Positions 32,132 to 40,978 of a stretch of 41,578 nt of DNA are shown here, one piece after another. The notes below the pieces were generated by a model. It saw only the letters and a list, made by a program, of their open reading frames with translations. It ran no database searches and was not told where the DNA came from. The translations under genes were made by a program, and so were the position numbers. Source of the DNA: Syntrophaceae bacterium UBA5619 (GTDB lineage Bacteria; Desulfobacterota; Syntrophia; Syntrophales; UBA5619); contig DIKL01000009.1 in NCBI GenBank assembly GCA_002424545.1, forward strand, positions 1 through 41,578. The letters are read 5' to 3'. Numbering within the stretch: position 1 is the stretch's first letter; every line of letters starts with the position of its first letter.

Positions 32132-34783
32132 ATGGGAAAAGGTGTGTTACCCAAGGCGTATGAGCCCCGTGATGCGGAGGAAAAATGGTACCGGCACTGG
32201 CTGGATCATGACTATTTTCATGCGGCGGACAACAGTTCCAAGAAACCGTTTTCCATCGTCATTCCTCCCCCGAACGTCACCGGGATGCTCCACATGGGCC
32301 ATGCGCTCAACAATGTCCTCCAAGACATCGTCGTGCGGTACAAGCGGATGCAGGGGTACAACGCCCTCTGGATGCCGGGGATGGACCACGCCGGAATCGC
32401 GACGCAGAATGTCGTCGAACAGGAACTGGCGAAAGAGGGCCTGACGAGGCACGATCTCGGCCGGGAGAAGTTCATCGAACGGGTCTGGGAGTGGAAGGCC
32501 AAGTACGGCGGGGTGATTATCCACCAGTTGAAACGGCTGGGCTGCTCCTGCGATTGGGCGCGGGAGCGCTTTACGATGGATGAGGGGCTCTCCCGAGCGG
32601 TCCGTGAGGTCTTTGTCCGCCTCTACAACGACGGCCTCATCTACCAGGGGGATTACATCGTCAACTGGTGTCCGCGCTGCCGGACCGCCATTTCCGATCT
32701 CGAGGTCGAGTATCATCAGGAGGCGGGGCATCTCTGGAACATCCGTTACCCGTTCGCCGAAGGCCGGGGGGAGATTGTCGTGGCCACGACGCGGCCGGAG
32801 ACGATGCTGGGGGATACGGCCGTCGCCGTGCATCCCGACGACGATCGGTACCGCCATCTGGTGGGGAAAGAGGTGATCCTTCCCCTCGTCAACCGCAGGA
32901 TTCCCGTCATTGCCGATGACTACGTCACGATGGAATTCGGTTCCGGCGCGGTCAAGATCACACCGGCCTCGGACCCGAATGACTTCGCGATGGCGGGACG
33001 CCACAACCTGCCGATCATCAAGATCATGGACGACAACGCGGTGATCAACCGAAACGGCGGCGTCTATGAGGGTCAGGACCGCTACGAGTGCCGAAAGAAC
33101 GTTGTCCGGGACCTGGAGGCGGGGGGATTTCTGGTCGGAACGGAATCCTACGCGCACAACATCGGCCAGTGCTACCGCTGTAAAACCGACATCGAGCCCG
33201 CGGTATCCCGGCAGTGGTTCGTCCGGATCACGCCCCTGGCCAAGGAGGCGATCGGCGCGGTGGTGACGGGAAGAACGCGCATCGTTCCGCCCTCCTGGGA
33301 GGCCACCTATTTCGAGTGGATGAACAACATCCGCGACTGGTGCATCTCCAGGCAGATCTGGTGGGGCCACCGGATTCCCGTCTGGACCTGCGAGGGGTGC
33401 GGCAAGGTGATCGTCGCCACGCAGGATCCCGACCGCTGTCCCGCCTGCGGCGGAACGAAGCTGCGTCAGGAGGAGGACGTCCTGGACACCTGGTTCAGCT
33501 CGGCGTTGTGGCCTTTTTCGACGTTGGGGTGGCCCGAGAACACGGCGGCGCTGAAAACGTTCTATCCGACGTCGCTGCTGGTGACCGGTTTTGACATCCT
33601 CTTCTTCTGGGTTGCCCGGATGATGATGATGGGGCTCTACGTGAGGAGGGACGTTCCTTTCCGCGACGTCTACCTCCACGCCCTCGTCCGCGACGAGAAC
33701 GGCGAGAAGATGAGCAAGTCGAAGGGGAACAGCATCGATCCCCTCGAGATGATGGATAAGTTCGGGACGGATGCCTTCCGGTTTACATTGGCCGCCTTTA
33801 CCGCTCAGGGGAGAGATGTGCGGATGTCGGAGGAACGGATCGAAGGGTACAAGTTTTTCGTCAACAAGGTCTGGAACGCGACCCGCTTCTCGATGATGAA
33901 CCTGGAGGATTACGATTCCGCGCTTCCCGTATGTCCGGAAGATGGATCGATTGCCGATCGCTGGATCCGGACAAGGATGAACCGAACCGTTGCCGAAGTG
34001 ATTCGAGGATTGGACGAATACCGCTTCAACGACGCGGCGGCGGCCGTGTATCAGTTTGTCTGGCACGAATTCTGTGACTGGTACTTGGAACTGATCAAGC
34101 CGGTCCTCTATGGAGGGGAAAATCCGGCGGGGAGACGGGCCGCTCAGCAGACGCTGCTGACCGTTCTGACCGCATCGCTCAAACTGCTTCACCCCTTCAT
34201 GCCGTTCCTGACCGAGGAGATCTGGCAGACCCTGGTTGCGGACGGGAGTTCCGTCATGGTCGCTGAATTTCCCGCCATGAACGACGCCGTCGCCGATCCC
34301 GAGGCGGAGCAGGAGATGTCGCGGATCATGGAGGTGATCACCCGCATCCGGAACATCCGCGGGGAGATGAACGTGGCGCCGTCGCTGAAGCTCAAGGCGA
34401 CCCTGACGGCGCCGTCCGATGCGTTGCGGAACTCTCTGGAGCGCGGGCGGGTCTATATCGTAAATCTGGCCAACCTGGAGAGACTAGAGATCACCGGAGA
34501 GACGGAAGAGCCGAAGGGGGCCGCGACCGCCGTGGCCGGACCGGTGCATGTCTACGTTTTTCTCGCGGGGGTGATCGATATCGAGGGAGAGAAGGGCCGT
34601 CTCGGGAAGGAGATCGGCAAGGTCGAAAAGGATCTGGCCGTCGTCGCGAAGAAACTGGCCAATCCGGATTTTCTGGCGAAGGCGGCGGAGGCGGTCGTGA
34701 AGAAGGAACGGCAGAAGGCCGTTGCGCTCGGAGAGAAGAAAGCGGCGTTGGAGGCGGCGATTCGCCGAATCGCGGCGCTGTAG
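32132..34783 (+). CDS. valS: Valyl-tRNA synthetase
   Basis: An 883-residue class I synthetase. The HIGH motif reads HMGH in PPNVTGMLHMGHALNN, and KMSKS is in GEKMSKSKGNSIDP. A CP1 editing domain lies between them, and a Cys-rich zinc knuckle (CEGCGKVIVA...CPACGG) in the middle. A C-terminal Lys/Ala/Glu coiled coil contacts tRNA. The 130-nt upstream gap shows no T-box-like structure that I can recognise. Confidence 0.96.
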   Translation: MGKGVLPKAYEPRDAEEKWYRHWLDHDYFHAADNSSKKPFSIVIPPPNVTGMLHMGHALNNVLQDIVVRYKRMQGYNALWMPGMDHAGIATQNVVEQELAKEGLTRHDLGREKFIERVWEWKAKYGGVIIHQLKRLGCSCDWARERFTMDEGLSRAVREVFVRLYNDGLIYQGDYIVNWCPRCRTAISDLEVEYHQEAGHLWNIRYPFAEGRGEIVVATTRPETMLGDTAVAVHPDDDRYRHLVGKEVILPLVNRRIPVIADDYVTMEFGSGAVKITPASDPNDFAMAGRHNLPIIKIMDDNAVINRNGGVYEGQDRYECRKNVVRDLEAGGFLVGTESYAHNIGQCYRCKTDIEPAVSRQWFVRITPLAKEAIGAVVTGRTRIVPPSWEATYFEWMNNIRDWCISRQIWWGHRIPVWTCEGCGKVIVATQDPDRCPACGGTKLRQEEDVLDTWFSSALWPFSTLGWPENTAALKTFYPTSLLVTGFDILFFWVARMMMMGLYVRRDVPFRDVYLHALVRDENGEKMSKSKGNSIDPLEMMDKFGTDAFRFTLAAFTAQGRDVRMSEERIEGYKFFVNKVWNATRFSMMNLEDYDSALPVCPEDGSIADRWIRTRMNRTVAEVIRGLDEYRFNDAAAAVYQFVWHEFCDWYLELIKPVLYGGENPAGRRAAQQTLLTVLTASLKLLHPFMPFLTEEIWQTLVADGSSVMVAEFPAMNDAVADPEAEQEMSRIMEVITRIRNIRGEMNVAPSLKLKATLTAPSDALRNSLERGRVYIVNLANLERLEITGETEEPKGAATAVAGPVHVYVFLAGVIDIEGEKGRLGKEIGKVEKDLAVVAKKLANPDFLAKAAEAVVKKERQKAVALGEKKAALEAAIRRIAAL

Positions 34784-34835
34784 CGAGCGGTTGAACCGGA
34801 TTCCAAGCCGCAGATCAAATCCTGGAGAAGAATGT

Positions 34836-35702
34836 ATGCGGTCGTTGCAAATGTCGCCACAGGTTGTCGCGGAACTGATCCGGAAGGCCCTTGCGGAGGA
34901 TGTGGGGGCGGGGGATGTCACGACCGGAGCGGCGCTTCGGGGGGATGAAATGGGCCTTGCCCGTGCGACGGCCAAGTCGGAGCTGGTGGTCGCCGGGATC
35001 GGGATTTTCGGAGAGGTCTTTCGGATTTGGGATGCCTCGCTTCGCTTCATGCCTCATCGACGGGACGGAGAGAAGGCGGAGCCGGGGGATCTGCTTGCGG
35101 AAATTTCCGGAAAACTGGCCTCCATTCTGACCCCGGAGCGGGTCGCGCTGAACCTTTTTCAGCGGATGTGCGGCATCGCAACCCTCACCCGACGCTATGT
35201 CGAAGCCGTGGGAAATGGGAAGGCGAAGATCCTGGATACGCGAAAGACGGCGCCGGGCCTGAGAATTCTCGATAAATACGCCGTCCGCGCCGGAGGCGGA
35301 TTCAACCACCGTTTTGCGCTCTATGACGGCGTGCTGATCAAGGACAACCATATCGCGGCGGCGGGCGGGATCATGGAGGCCGTGCGGCGGGTTCGCGCGC
35401 GGATTCCCCATACCCTGAAGATCGAGGTCGAGGTCAAGAACGGCGCGGAGCTGGAAGAGGCGTTGTCCGCCGGGTCGGATTCGGTGATGCTGGACAACAT
35501 AAGCCTCTCCGAGATGGCCGCGGCTGTGAAAAGGGTTGCGGGGAAGATCCCGCTCGAGGCCTCGGGGAACATGACGTTGGAGAGGGTCGGAGAGGTGGCG
35601 GCCACGGGGGTGGATTTCATCTCGGTCGGCGCCCTGACCCATTCCGCGGCGGCGGCGGATATCTCCCTCAATGTGGCCGGGGTGAAGGATCGAGAGGCGT
35701 GA
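34836..35702 (+). CDS. nadC: Nicotinate-nucleotide pyrophosphorylase (QPRTase)
   Basis: Final de novo NAD step: quinolinate plus PRPP gives nicotinate mononucleotide, CO2 and PPi. The N-terminal half has EDVGAGDVTTGA and LNLFQRMCGIATLTRRYV; the barrel has ILDTRKTAPGLR, KYAVRAGGGFNHRFALYDGVLIKDNHI and the late metal/phosphate-binding ASGNMTLE. Length 288 is normal. The ATG at 34836 follows GGAGAAG; one at 34851 is an alternative. It is 52 nt after valS. Confidence 0.95.
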   Translation: MRSLQMSPQVVAELIRKALAEDVGAGDVTTGAALRGDEMGLARATAKSELVVAGIGIFGEVFRIWDASLRFMPHRRDGEKAEPGDLLAEISGKLASILTPERVALNLFQRMCGIATLTRRYVEAVGNGKAKILDTRKTAPGLRILDKYAVRAGGGFNHRFALYDGVLIKDNHIAAAGGIMEAVRRVRARIPHTLKIEVEVKNGAELEEALSAGSDSVMLDNISLSEMAAAVKRVAGKIPLEASGNMTLERVGEVAATGVDFISVGALTHSAAAADISLNVAGVKDREA

Positions 35703-35747
35703 CGGGTCGGATTTTTCTCACGGTTGCCGGATGAAAAGAGGAACGGG

Positions 35748-36536
35748 ATGCCATTCGATGCGCAGGCGTTGCGGTCGCGCCTGAACGACAAGCGGATCGG
35801 CGGCCTCCTCCGGTATCATGAGACGGCCGATTCGACGAACCGCTTGGCTGCGGAACTTGCACGGGAAGGGGCTCCCGAGGGAACGGTGGTTCTCGCGGAC
35901 CGGCAGACCGCCGGAAGGGGGCGACTGCAAAGAATCTGGCAATCGCCGCCCGGATGCAATCTCTACCTGTCCTTGATTCTCCGACCGGCGGTCGATCCGT
36001 CGGATCTTGCGCAGATCACGCTTCTGACGGGGGTGGCGGTCGCGGATGCGATTGCCGCGGTCTGCCCCGACGGCGTGGGAATCAAATGGCCGAACGACAT
36101 CTTGATCCGGGGAAGGAAGGTCTGCGGTATCCTGACGGAGATGAGGACGTTCGAGGGAAGGCGGGTTCTGATCGTCGGAATCGGCCTGAATGTCAACATC
36201 CGGCGGAACGATTTCGATCCGGACCACCGCGATACCGCCACATCGCTTCGGGAAGAGACGGGGCGGGACCATTCGCGGGAGGATCTGGTTTTTTCGCTCT
36301 GTGAACGGTTTGAACGTTGGTATGAGACATATCTGCGGGAAGGATTTTCGCCGATCCGGGAGGGATGGCTCACCCGATCGAGGATGGCCGGGAAACCGGT
36401 TCGGATTTTATTTGGGAAGGAAATTCTGGAGGGGACGATGGCGGGGATCGACCGCGACGGGGCGCTGCTTCTTGGCGATGAGCGGGGAGAGGTCCGGCGA
36501 ATTTTGGCGGGTGATGCGACGATCCTGAAGAGGTGA
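35748..36536 (+). CDS. birA: Biotin-protein ligase without DNA-binding domain
   Basis: A 262-residue biotin-[acetyl-CoA carboxylase] ligase. The biotinyl-AMP loop GRGRLQRIWQSPPGCNLYLS, KWPNDILI and GIGLNVN are present, and an SH3-like C-terminal domain follows. The N-terminal helix-turn-helix of E. coli BirA is missing, so this is a monofunctional (class I) ligase that does not repress biotin genes. I use the ATG at 35748 (MPFDAQ), with AGAGGAACGGG upstream. It is followed by coaX after 3 nt. Confidence 0.94.
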   Translation: MPFDAQALRSRLNDKRIGGLLRYHETADSTNRLAAELAREGAPEGTVVLADRQTAGRGRLQRIWQSPPGCNLYLSLILRPAVDPSDLAQITLLTGVAVADAIAAVCPDGVGIKWPNDILIRGRKVCGILTEMRTFEGRRVLIVGIGLNVNIRRNDFDPDHRDTATSLREETGRDHSREDLVFSLCERFERWYETYLREGFSPIREGWLTRSRMAGKPVRILFGKEILEGTMAGIDRDGALLLGDERGEVRRILAGDATILKR

Positions 36537-36539
36537 GAG

Positions 36540-37328
36540 ATGTTGCTGGTCATCGATGTGGGGAATACGAACACGGTCCTCGGTCTGTACGACGGGGAGG
36601 AACTGGTCCACGACTGGCGCATCCGGACGGTCATCGATCATACGGTGGACGAATACGGGATGCTTATCCTCAACCTGTACAAAAACAGCCGGATCAGTTC
36701 AAAGGCGATCAAGGATATCATCATCTCCTGCGTCGTGCCGCCGATGCTCAATATCCTCGAGCCCCTCTGCCGGAAGTATTTCGACATCCGGCCTCTCATC
36801 GTCGGACCGGGCGTCCGGACCGGAATGCCGATCTTCTATGACAACCCCAAGGAGGTCGGGGCGGATCGGATCGTCAATGCGGTGGCCGCTTATGAAAAGT
36901 ACCGGCACGATCTGATCATCGTCGATTTCGGAACAGCCACCACGTTCGACTATATTTCCCCGAAGGGGGAGTATATGGGCGGCTGCATCTCGCCGGGGAT
37001 CATGATCTCCAGCGAAGCGCTCTTCCGGCGCGCGGCGAAACTCCCCCGGGTGGAACTCAGCAAACCCCGGAGCGTGATCACGAAAGACACGGTAAGCGGC
37101 ATGCAGGCGGGGATCATGTTCGGCTATGCGGGGCTGGTCGACGGAATCGTCGAGAGGATCAAGGCCGAAACCGCATCGAAGCCGCTCGTCGTTGCGACGG
37201 GGGGGCTGGCGAAGCTGATCGCACGGGAAGCGAAGCAGATCGACGTCGTCGATGAAATGCTGACCCTCGAAGGGCTGCGCATCATCTTCATGCGGAACCA
37301 AAAAAATACGCGGCCGGAGGCGGAATGA
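36540..37328 (+). CDS. coaX: Type III pantothenate kinase
   Basis: First committed coenzyme A step, phosphorylating pantothenate with the CoA-insensitive, monovalent-cation-dependent ASKHA-fold enzyme. The phosphate-1 motif [12 protein letters not shown] is at the N-terminus; [30 protein letters not shown] and GGCISPG follow. Length 262 is normal. The birA-coaX pair is common. The CoA pathway continues with coaE 79 nt downstream. Confidence 0.96.
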   Translation: MLLVIDVGNTNTVLGLYDGEELVHDWRIRTVIDHTVDEYGMLILNLYKNSRISSKAIKDIIISCVVPPMLNILEPLCRKYFDIRPLIVGPGVRTGMPIFYDNPKEVGADRIVNAVAAYEKYRHDLIIVDFGTATTFDYISPKGEYMGGCISPGIMISSEALFRRAAKLPRVELSKPRSVITKDTVSGMQAGIMFGYAGLVDGIVERIKAETASKPLVVATGGLAKLIAREAKQIDVVDEMLTLEGLRIIFMRNQKNTRPEAE

Positions 37329-37345
37329 GCGAGACGTTGCGAATC

Positions 37346-37381
37346 CGCGTTTTTCGCCCACATCGATCGTAAAAAAACGCG
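37346..37381. repeat. Inverted repeat between coaX and coaE
   Basis: CGCGTTTTT (37346-37354) and AAAAACGCG (37373-37381) form a 9-bp stem with an 18-nt loop. The stem is AT-heavy and has no T run after it, so it is not a convincing terminator. Confidence 0.35.
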
Positions 37382-37407
37382 CCCGTCGGCGAATTCGGGA
37401 AACAGCC

Positions 37408-38022
37408 ATGCTGAATGTAGGTTTGACAGGCGGCATCGCCAGCGGCAAATCAACGGTTGCCCGGATGCTGGTTGCGAAGGGGGCGGTCCTGATCGATTTT
37501 GACGATCTGACCCATACGGTCGAAGAACCGGACGGGCCGGTGTGGCGGGAAATTCTCCGTCATTTCGGAAAAGCGGTTCTGCTTCCGGACCGGCGGATCG
37601 ACCGCGGCAAACTCGGAGCGATCGTCTTCGCGGATCGAAAAAAAAGGGAGATCCTCAACGGCATCGTCCACCCGGCCGTCTTGGCCGAGTGGCGCGGGCG
37701 ACTGGCGGAAATCGAACAGGAGCGGCCGGATGCGGTCGTGCTGTCCGACATCCCGCTCCTGATCGAAGCCGGGCTGGAGAAGATGGTGGATTTGGTTCTC
37801 CTCGTTTGCGTTCCGCCGGAAGAACAGATCCGGCGTTTGATGGCGCGCAACGGGTACTCCCGTAAAGAGGCGGAAAGCAGGGTTGCCGCGCAGATGCCGA
37901 TCGCAGAGAAGATCCCCCGGGCGGATATCGTGATCCGCAATGAGGGACCCGTCGAAGAGACGGCGCGCGAGGTCGATCGGGTTTGGAAAGAACTGTGCAG
38001 GCGCCGCCAACGCGCCTTGTGA
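37408..38022 (+). CDS. coaE: Dephospho-CoA kinase
   Basis: Last step of CoA synthesis, phosphorylating the 3'-OH of dephospho-CoA. P-loop GGIASGKST at the N-terminus; DFDDLTHTVEEP; HPAVLAEWR; VVLSDIPLLIEAGLEKMVD; and RRLMARNGYSRKEAESRVAAQMP in the lid. Length 204 is normal. It forms a pair with coaX by pathway. Confidence 0.95.
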   Translation: MLNVGLTGGIASGKSTVARMLVAKGAVLIDFDDLTHTVEEPDGPVWREILRHFGKAVLLPDRRIDRGKLGAIVFADRKKREILNGIVHPAVLAEWRGRLAEIEQERPDAVVLSDIPLLIEAGLEKMVDLVLLVCVPPEEQIRRLMARNGYSRKEAESRVAAQMPIAEKIPRADIVIRNEGPVEETAREVDRVWKELCRRRQRAL

Positions 38023-38088
38023 CGGAGATGCGATGACAAGAACAGACGTTTTCTGTTCGGCTGAATATGATAACAGGGGGATTGATCC

Positions 38089-38721
38089 ATGATCGGAAAA
38101 AATGTGGCGACGGATTTTTCGGCCAACGTGTCGGAGCCGGACATCGACCCTTCAACCTATGTCCATCCGTTGGCGTCGGTGATCGGAAATGTGCATCTCG
38201 GCAGAAACATCATGGTTTCTCCGACGGCTTCCATCCGCGGAGACGAGGGACAGCCGCTCTTTGTCGGCGACGATTCGAATGTTCAGGACGGCGTCGTCAT
38301 CCACGCGTTGGAAACCGAGATGGACGGCAGGCCCGTTTCGAAAAACCTCTGTGAGGTCGATGGTCGTCCGTACGCCGTTTATGTCGGAAACCGGGTTTCT
38401 CTGGCCCACCAGGTTCAGATCCACGGACCGGCCGTCGTTCGGGATGACACGTTCGTCGGGATGAAAAGCCTGATTTTCAAGTCCATCGTGGGGCGAAACT
38501 GTGTCATCGAGCCCGGCGTGATCCTGATGGGGGTCCGGGTCGCCGATCAACGGTACGTTCCGGCGGGATCGGTGGTGAAGGCGCAGGCCGAGGCGGACGC
38601 TCTTCCCGAAATTACGGCGGAATATCCGTTCAAGGAGATGAACCGGGGAGTCGTTCACGTGAATAGGGCCTTGGCCCGCGGTTACCTTGCGGCGTCCGGA
38701 TCGGGGCTGTCCGATCACTAA
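38089..38721 (+). CDS. Gamma-class carbonic anhydrase-like protein
   Basis: A 210-residue left-handed beta-helix (hexapeptide repeat) protein like the Cam carbonic anhydrase. Metal-ligand histidines are His72 (VVIHALE), His107 (SLAHQVQ) and His112 (IHGPAVV); ASIRGDEGQP carries the conserved Arg and Asp, and QDG supplies Gln. The protein has no signal peptide, so it is cytoplasmic. A role in CO2/bicarbonate exchange fits a strict anaerobe with carboxylation reactions. GGGGGATTGATCC precedes the ATG. Confidence 0.85.
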   Translation: MIGKNVATDFSANVSEPDIDPSTYVHPLASVIGNVHLGRNIMVSPTASIRGDEGQPLFVGDDSNVQDGVVIHALETEMDGRPVSKNLCEVDGRPYAVYVGNRVSLAHQVQIHGPAVVRDDTFVGMKSLIFKSIVGRNCVIEPGVILMGVRVADQRYVPAGSVVKAQAEADALPEITAEYPFKEMNRGVVHVNRALARGYLAASGSGLSDH

Positions 38722-39006
38722 AGGTTTCGCCATAATCCGAGAGGCTGTCGAAGGCCACAAAAGGTGTGCTTTTCATGAACAGGTGGTTCGTAATCCGCAC
38801 AGTTGCGCCATCGTCTCGGTTCAGCGCATTTCCGTGACGGTCCGGTGCCTTCAACGGCGATTGAGATATATCCATCTGTTGCGTTTCATTCCACCTGAGC
38901 CGTGCAACGTGCACGCAAATATTTTCCGCGTCTCAAGATTTCGGAGGCCTTGCATCCGGCCGTTTTTGAGCAGCCCGCAAAAATAGCTTGCTGTCGAAGG
39001 CCTTTT

Positions 39007-39027
39007 AGTGCGGATCACGCACTTTTT
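39007..39027 (+). terminator. Weak intrinsic terminator candidate
   Basis: AGTGCG (39007-39012) pairs with CGCACT (39018-39023) around GATCA and runs into TTTTT at 39023-39027. The stem is only 6 bp and lies 285 bp after the nearest upstream gene, so it could equally be a protein-binding inverted repeat. Confidence 0.35.
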
Positions 39028-39169
39028 CACGGTTTTGTTGCCCGCCCCTTTGTCATCCGGATGAACATCTCGGAAGGAATTCCTCGGGTATTATTCTTCA
39101 AGTATTAGAAATCATTTATAAAAAATAATTAACGGGTATTTGCTGTTTTTCACTTGCCGAAAAGATTTT

Positions 39170-39185
39170 TGGCACTTGTCTTGCT
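39170..39185 (+). promoter_or_regulatory. Sigma-54 (RpoN) promoter
   Basis: TGGCAC (39170-39175), five bases TTGTC, then TTGCT (39181-39185) is a full match to the -24/-12 consensus, with the GG and GC dinucleotides correctly spaced. It lies 231 bp upstream of the beta-subunit gene with no gene between, so the operon is probably RpoN-dependent and needs an enhancer-binding activator. Confidence 0.75.
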
Positions 39186-39416
39186 GATGCCAATAATGAT
39201 CATTCTCATTCAGAGGATCACAACCTGTCTGTCCGCAGCGGTTTTGCGCATTGACAGAAGGGTGATGGCTGGTGTACGATGGCTTGCCGCGTGTGCCTTT
39301 TTTCCCGGGGGTGAAAATGCATTGCGACCATTGGACGGGAGTGGGCAATCCGCGCGGAGAGAGAATCGAAACCCGCATGGGAAGACGAAATCTATTGATG
39401 GCTTTAGGAGGTTGGT

Positions 39417-40670
39417 ATGGCTCGATTGAATGAGCATGAAGGCAAAGCGTTGTTCAAGATTGCCAAGATGCCGATTCCCCAGGGGGATGTCGCCAAGACG
39501 CCTGAGGAAGCCCGTAAGATCGCGGAAAAGATAGGCAAGCCGGTGGTGATCAAGGTTCAAATCTGGTCCGGCGGACGCGGTAAGGCCGGCGGCGTCAAAT
39601 TCGCCGATACGCCGGCGGAGGCGGAAAAAATGGCGGCCCTGCTGCTTGGCGCCACGATCAAGGGTTACCTGGTGGAGAAGGTTCTGGTTGAGGAGAAACT
39701 CGATATCGACCGGGAGTACTACGCCGGAATCATCGTCAACGCCCAGGCGGATGCGCGCTGTCCGGTAGTCATGTTCTCGACGGAAGGAGGCATGGATATC
39801 GAGTCGGTTCCCGCCGACAAGATTGCGATGATGAATGTCGATGTGATCCGCGGTTTCAAGATCTATGATGCCCTCAACCTCGCGAACAAAGTGAAGGTGC
39901 CCAGTAAGCACATTGCTCAGGTGGCCCGGTTGATGGTCGGCCTCTACGATACCTTCAAGAATTACGGCGCCCGTCTCATCGAGATCAATCCGATGGTCGT
40001 TACGAAGGATGGGAAAGTTCTGGCCAGCGACTGCCGGATCTCCATAGACGACTCTTCCGTGATCCGACATCCGGAACTGGGGATTGAAGTGGCGCGCGAA
40101 TCGGGTACGCCCCCCACGGAGCTGGACATGATTGCGTGGTGGGTCGAGGAGAAGGACCTTCGCGGCACCTGCTATTTCGCGGAGATGAACAACCAGATCC
40201 AGGGCGAGTGCTTCGGGACGATCGGCTATCACGGCATGGGCGGCGGCGGCGCGATGCTCGGCGTCGACGGCCTCAACAAGCAGGGGCTGAGGGTGCCGGA
40301 TTTCGCCGATACGAGCGGCAACCCGCCCGCCTCCAAGGTGTATCGCGCGGCCAAACTCGTCTTTTCCCAGGCCGGGATCGACGGCTACATGCTGGGCGGG
40401 TTCATGGCGGCCAACCAGGAGCAGTGGCACCACGCGCACGGCATCGTCAAGGCGCTCCGGGAGGAGCTGCCCAAGCGTCCCGGTTTCCCGGTCCTGCTGC
40501 TTTTGGCCGGCAACAAGGAAAAGGAGTCCCTGGAAATCCTGAAGGAGGGAACGAAGGATCTCAAGGCTCGAATCCGCATCTACGGAGGCGAACGCGTGTA
40601 CGACACGATCGGGCTTGCCGCGGAGATGAAAGAGATGGTGCTCGAATACAAGAAGGAAAGAAAAGGGTAA
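39417..40670 (+). CDS. Succinyl-CoA synthetase-like beta subunit (ATP-grasp)
   Basis: A 417-residue ATP-grasp protein of the succinyl-CoA/malate-CoA/citryl-CoA ligase beta family: MARLNEHEGKALFKIAKMPIPQG, PVVIKVQIWSGGRGKAGGVKFADT (nucleotide-binding), ARLIEINPMVVTKDGKVLASD (Mg-binding Glu/Asn), then a CoA-ligase domain with GYHGMGGGGAMLGVDGL. It normally pairs with an alpha subunit to make or use an acyl-CoA with ATP or GTP. It is about 30 residues longer than typical SucC (about 388), and its substrate cannot be assigned. It has AGGAGG 5 nt upstream, is driven by a sigma-54 promoter, and is followed by a ferredoxin-like gene and the alpha subunit. Confidence 0.85.
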   Translation: MARLNEHEGKALFKIAKMPIPQGDVAKTPEEARKIAEKIGKPVVIKVQIWSGGRGKAGGVKFADTPAEAEKMAALLLGATIKGYLVEKVLVEEKLDIDREYYAGIIVNAQADARCPVVMFSTEGGMDIESVPADKIAMMNVDVIRGFKIYDALNLANKVKVPSKHIAQVARLMVGLYDTFKNYGARLIEINPMVVTKDGKVLASDCRISIDDSSVIRHPELGIEVARESGTPPTELDMIAWWVEEKDLRGTCYFAEMNNQIQGECFGTIGYHGMGGGGAMLGVDGLNKQGLRVPDFADTSGNPPASKVYRAAKLVFSQAGIDGYMLGGFMAANQEQWHHAHGIVKALREELPKRPGFPVLLLLAGNKEKESLEILKEGTKDLKARIRIYGGERVYDTIGLAAEMKEMVLEYKKERKG

Positions 40671-40682
40671 AGGAGGCCACCC

Positions 40683-40958
40683 ATGGAGTTTCAGGAACAG
40701 ACGATCACGGTCATCATTGATGACGACAAATGCAAGGAGTGCGAATCCAAGGCCTGCATCGCGGCCTGCAAGACCTACGCCCGGGGGATATTGGTCCTGA
40801 AGGACGGCAAGCCCGTCGTGGAGGGGGATCCCAAGCGTCTCGGGACGGAGTGTCTGGCCTGTGAATATGAGTGCTGGTTCAGGGGAAAGGGCGCCATCAA
40901 GATCGAGGCGCCCATCCCGGGGCTGGAAGAATATCGTAAGAAGCACGGAATATCCTAA
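40683..40958 (+). CDS. Small ferredoxin-like protein between ligase subunits
   Basis: A 91-residue cysteine-rich protein. The first motif is CKECESKACIAAC (Cys17, 20, 25, 29), like a 4Fe-4S site with a 2-residue insertion. The second motif is CLACEYEC (Cys57, 60, 64), only three cysteines. It resembles FixX or pyruvate-oxidoreductase delta-type ferredoxins and should bind at least one Fe-S cluster. It begins 13 nt after the beta-subunit gene with an AAAGGAGG ribosome-binding site, and the alpha subunit follows after 21 nt. An Fe-S subunit within an acyl-CoA ligase operon is unusual. Confidence 0.75.
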   Translation: MEFQEQTITVIIDDDKCKECESKACIAACKTYARGILVLKDGKPVVEGDPKRLGTECLACEYECWFRGKGAIKIEAPIPGLEEYRKKHGIS

Positions 40959-40978
40959 CCAAAAAAGGTGGTGAAAAT

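Larger units (their letters stand above)
38722..39416. other. 695-bp intergenic region with repeats and a sigma-54 promoter
   Basis: No gene is supportable here. The region contains the direct repeat CTGTCGAAGGCC (38745-38756 and 38991-39002), the inverted repeat CGTGCA-ACG-TGCACG (38901-38915), a small hairpin AGTGCG/CGCACT (39007-39023) running into five Ts, and a sigma-54 promoter (39170-39185). The 38780-38975 part resembles dispersed intergenic repeats I associate with Desulfobacterota genomes, which I cannot confirm without a genome. The inverted repeats are candidate sites for a sigma-54 activator. Confidence 0.45.

Noticed and set aside
32147..34192. Long 681-residue open frame on the minus strand over valS
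   Set aside because: Antisense shadow of valS; no domain, no ribosome-binding site and low-complexity composition.
39210..40946. 578-residue open frame on the minus strand over the ligase operon
   Set aside because: Antisense to the clear ATP-grasp and ferredoxin-like genes; it also crosses the sigma-54-controlled leader.
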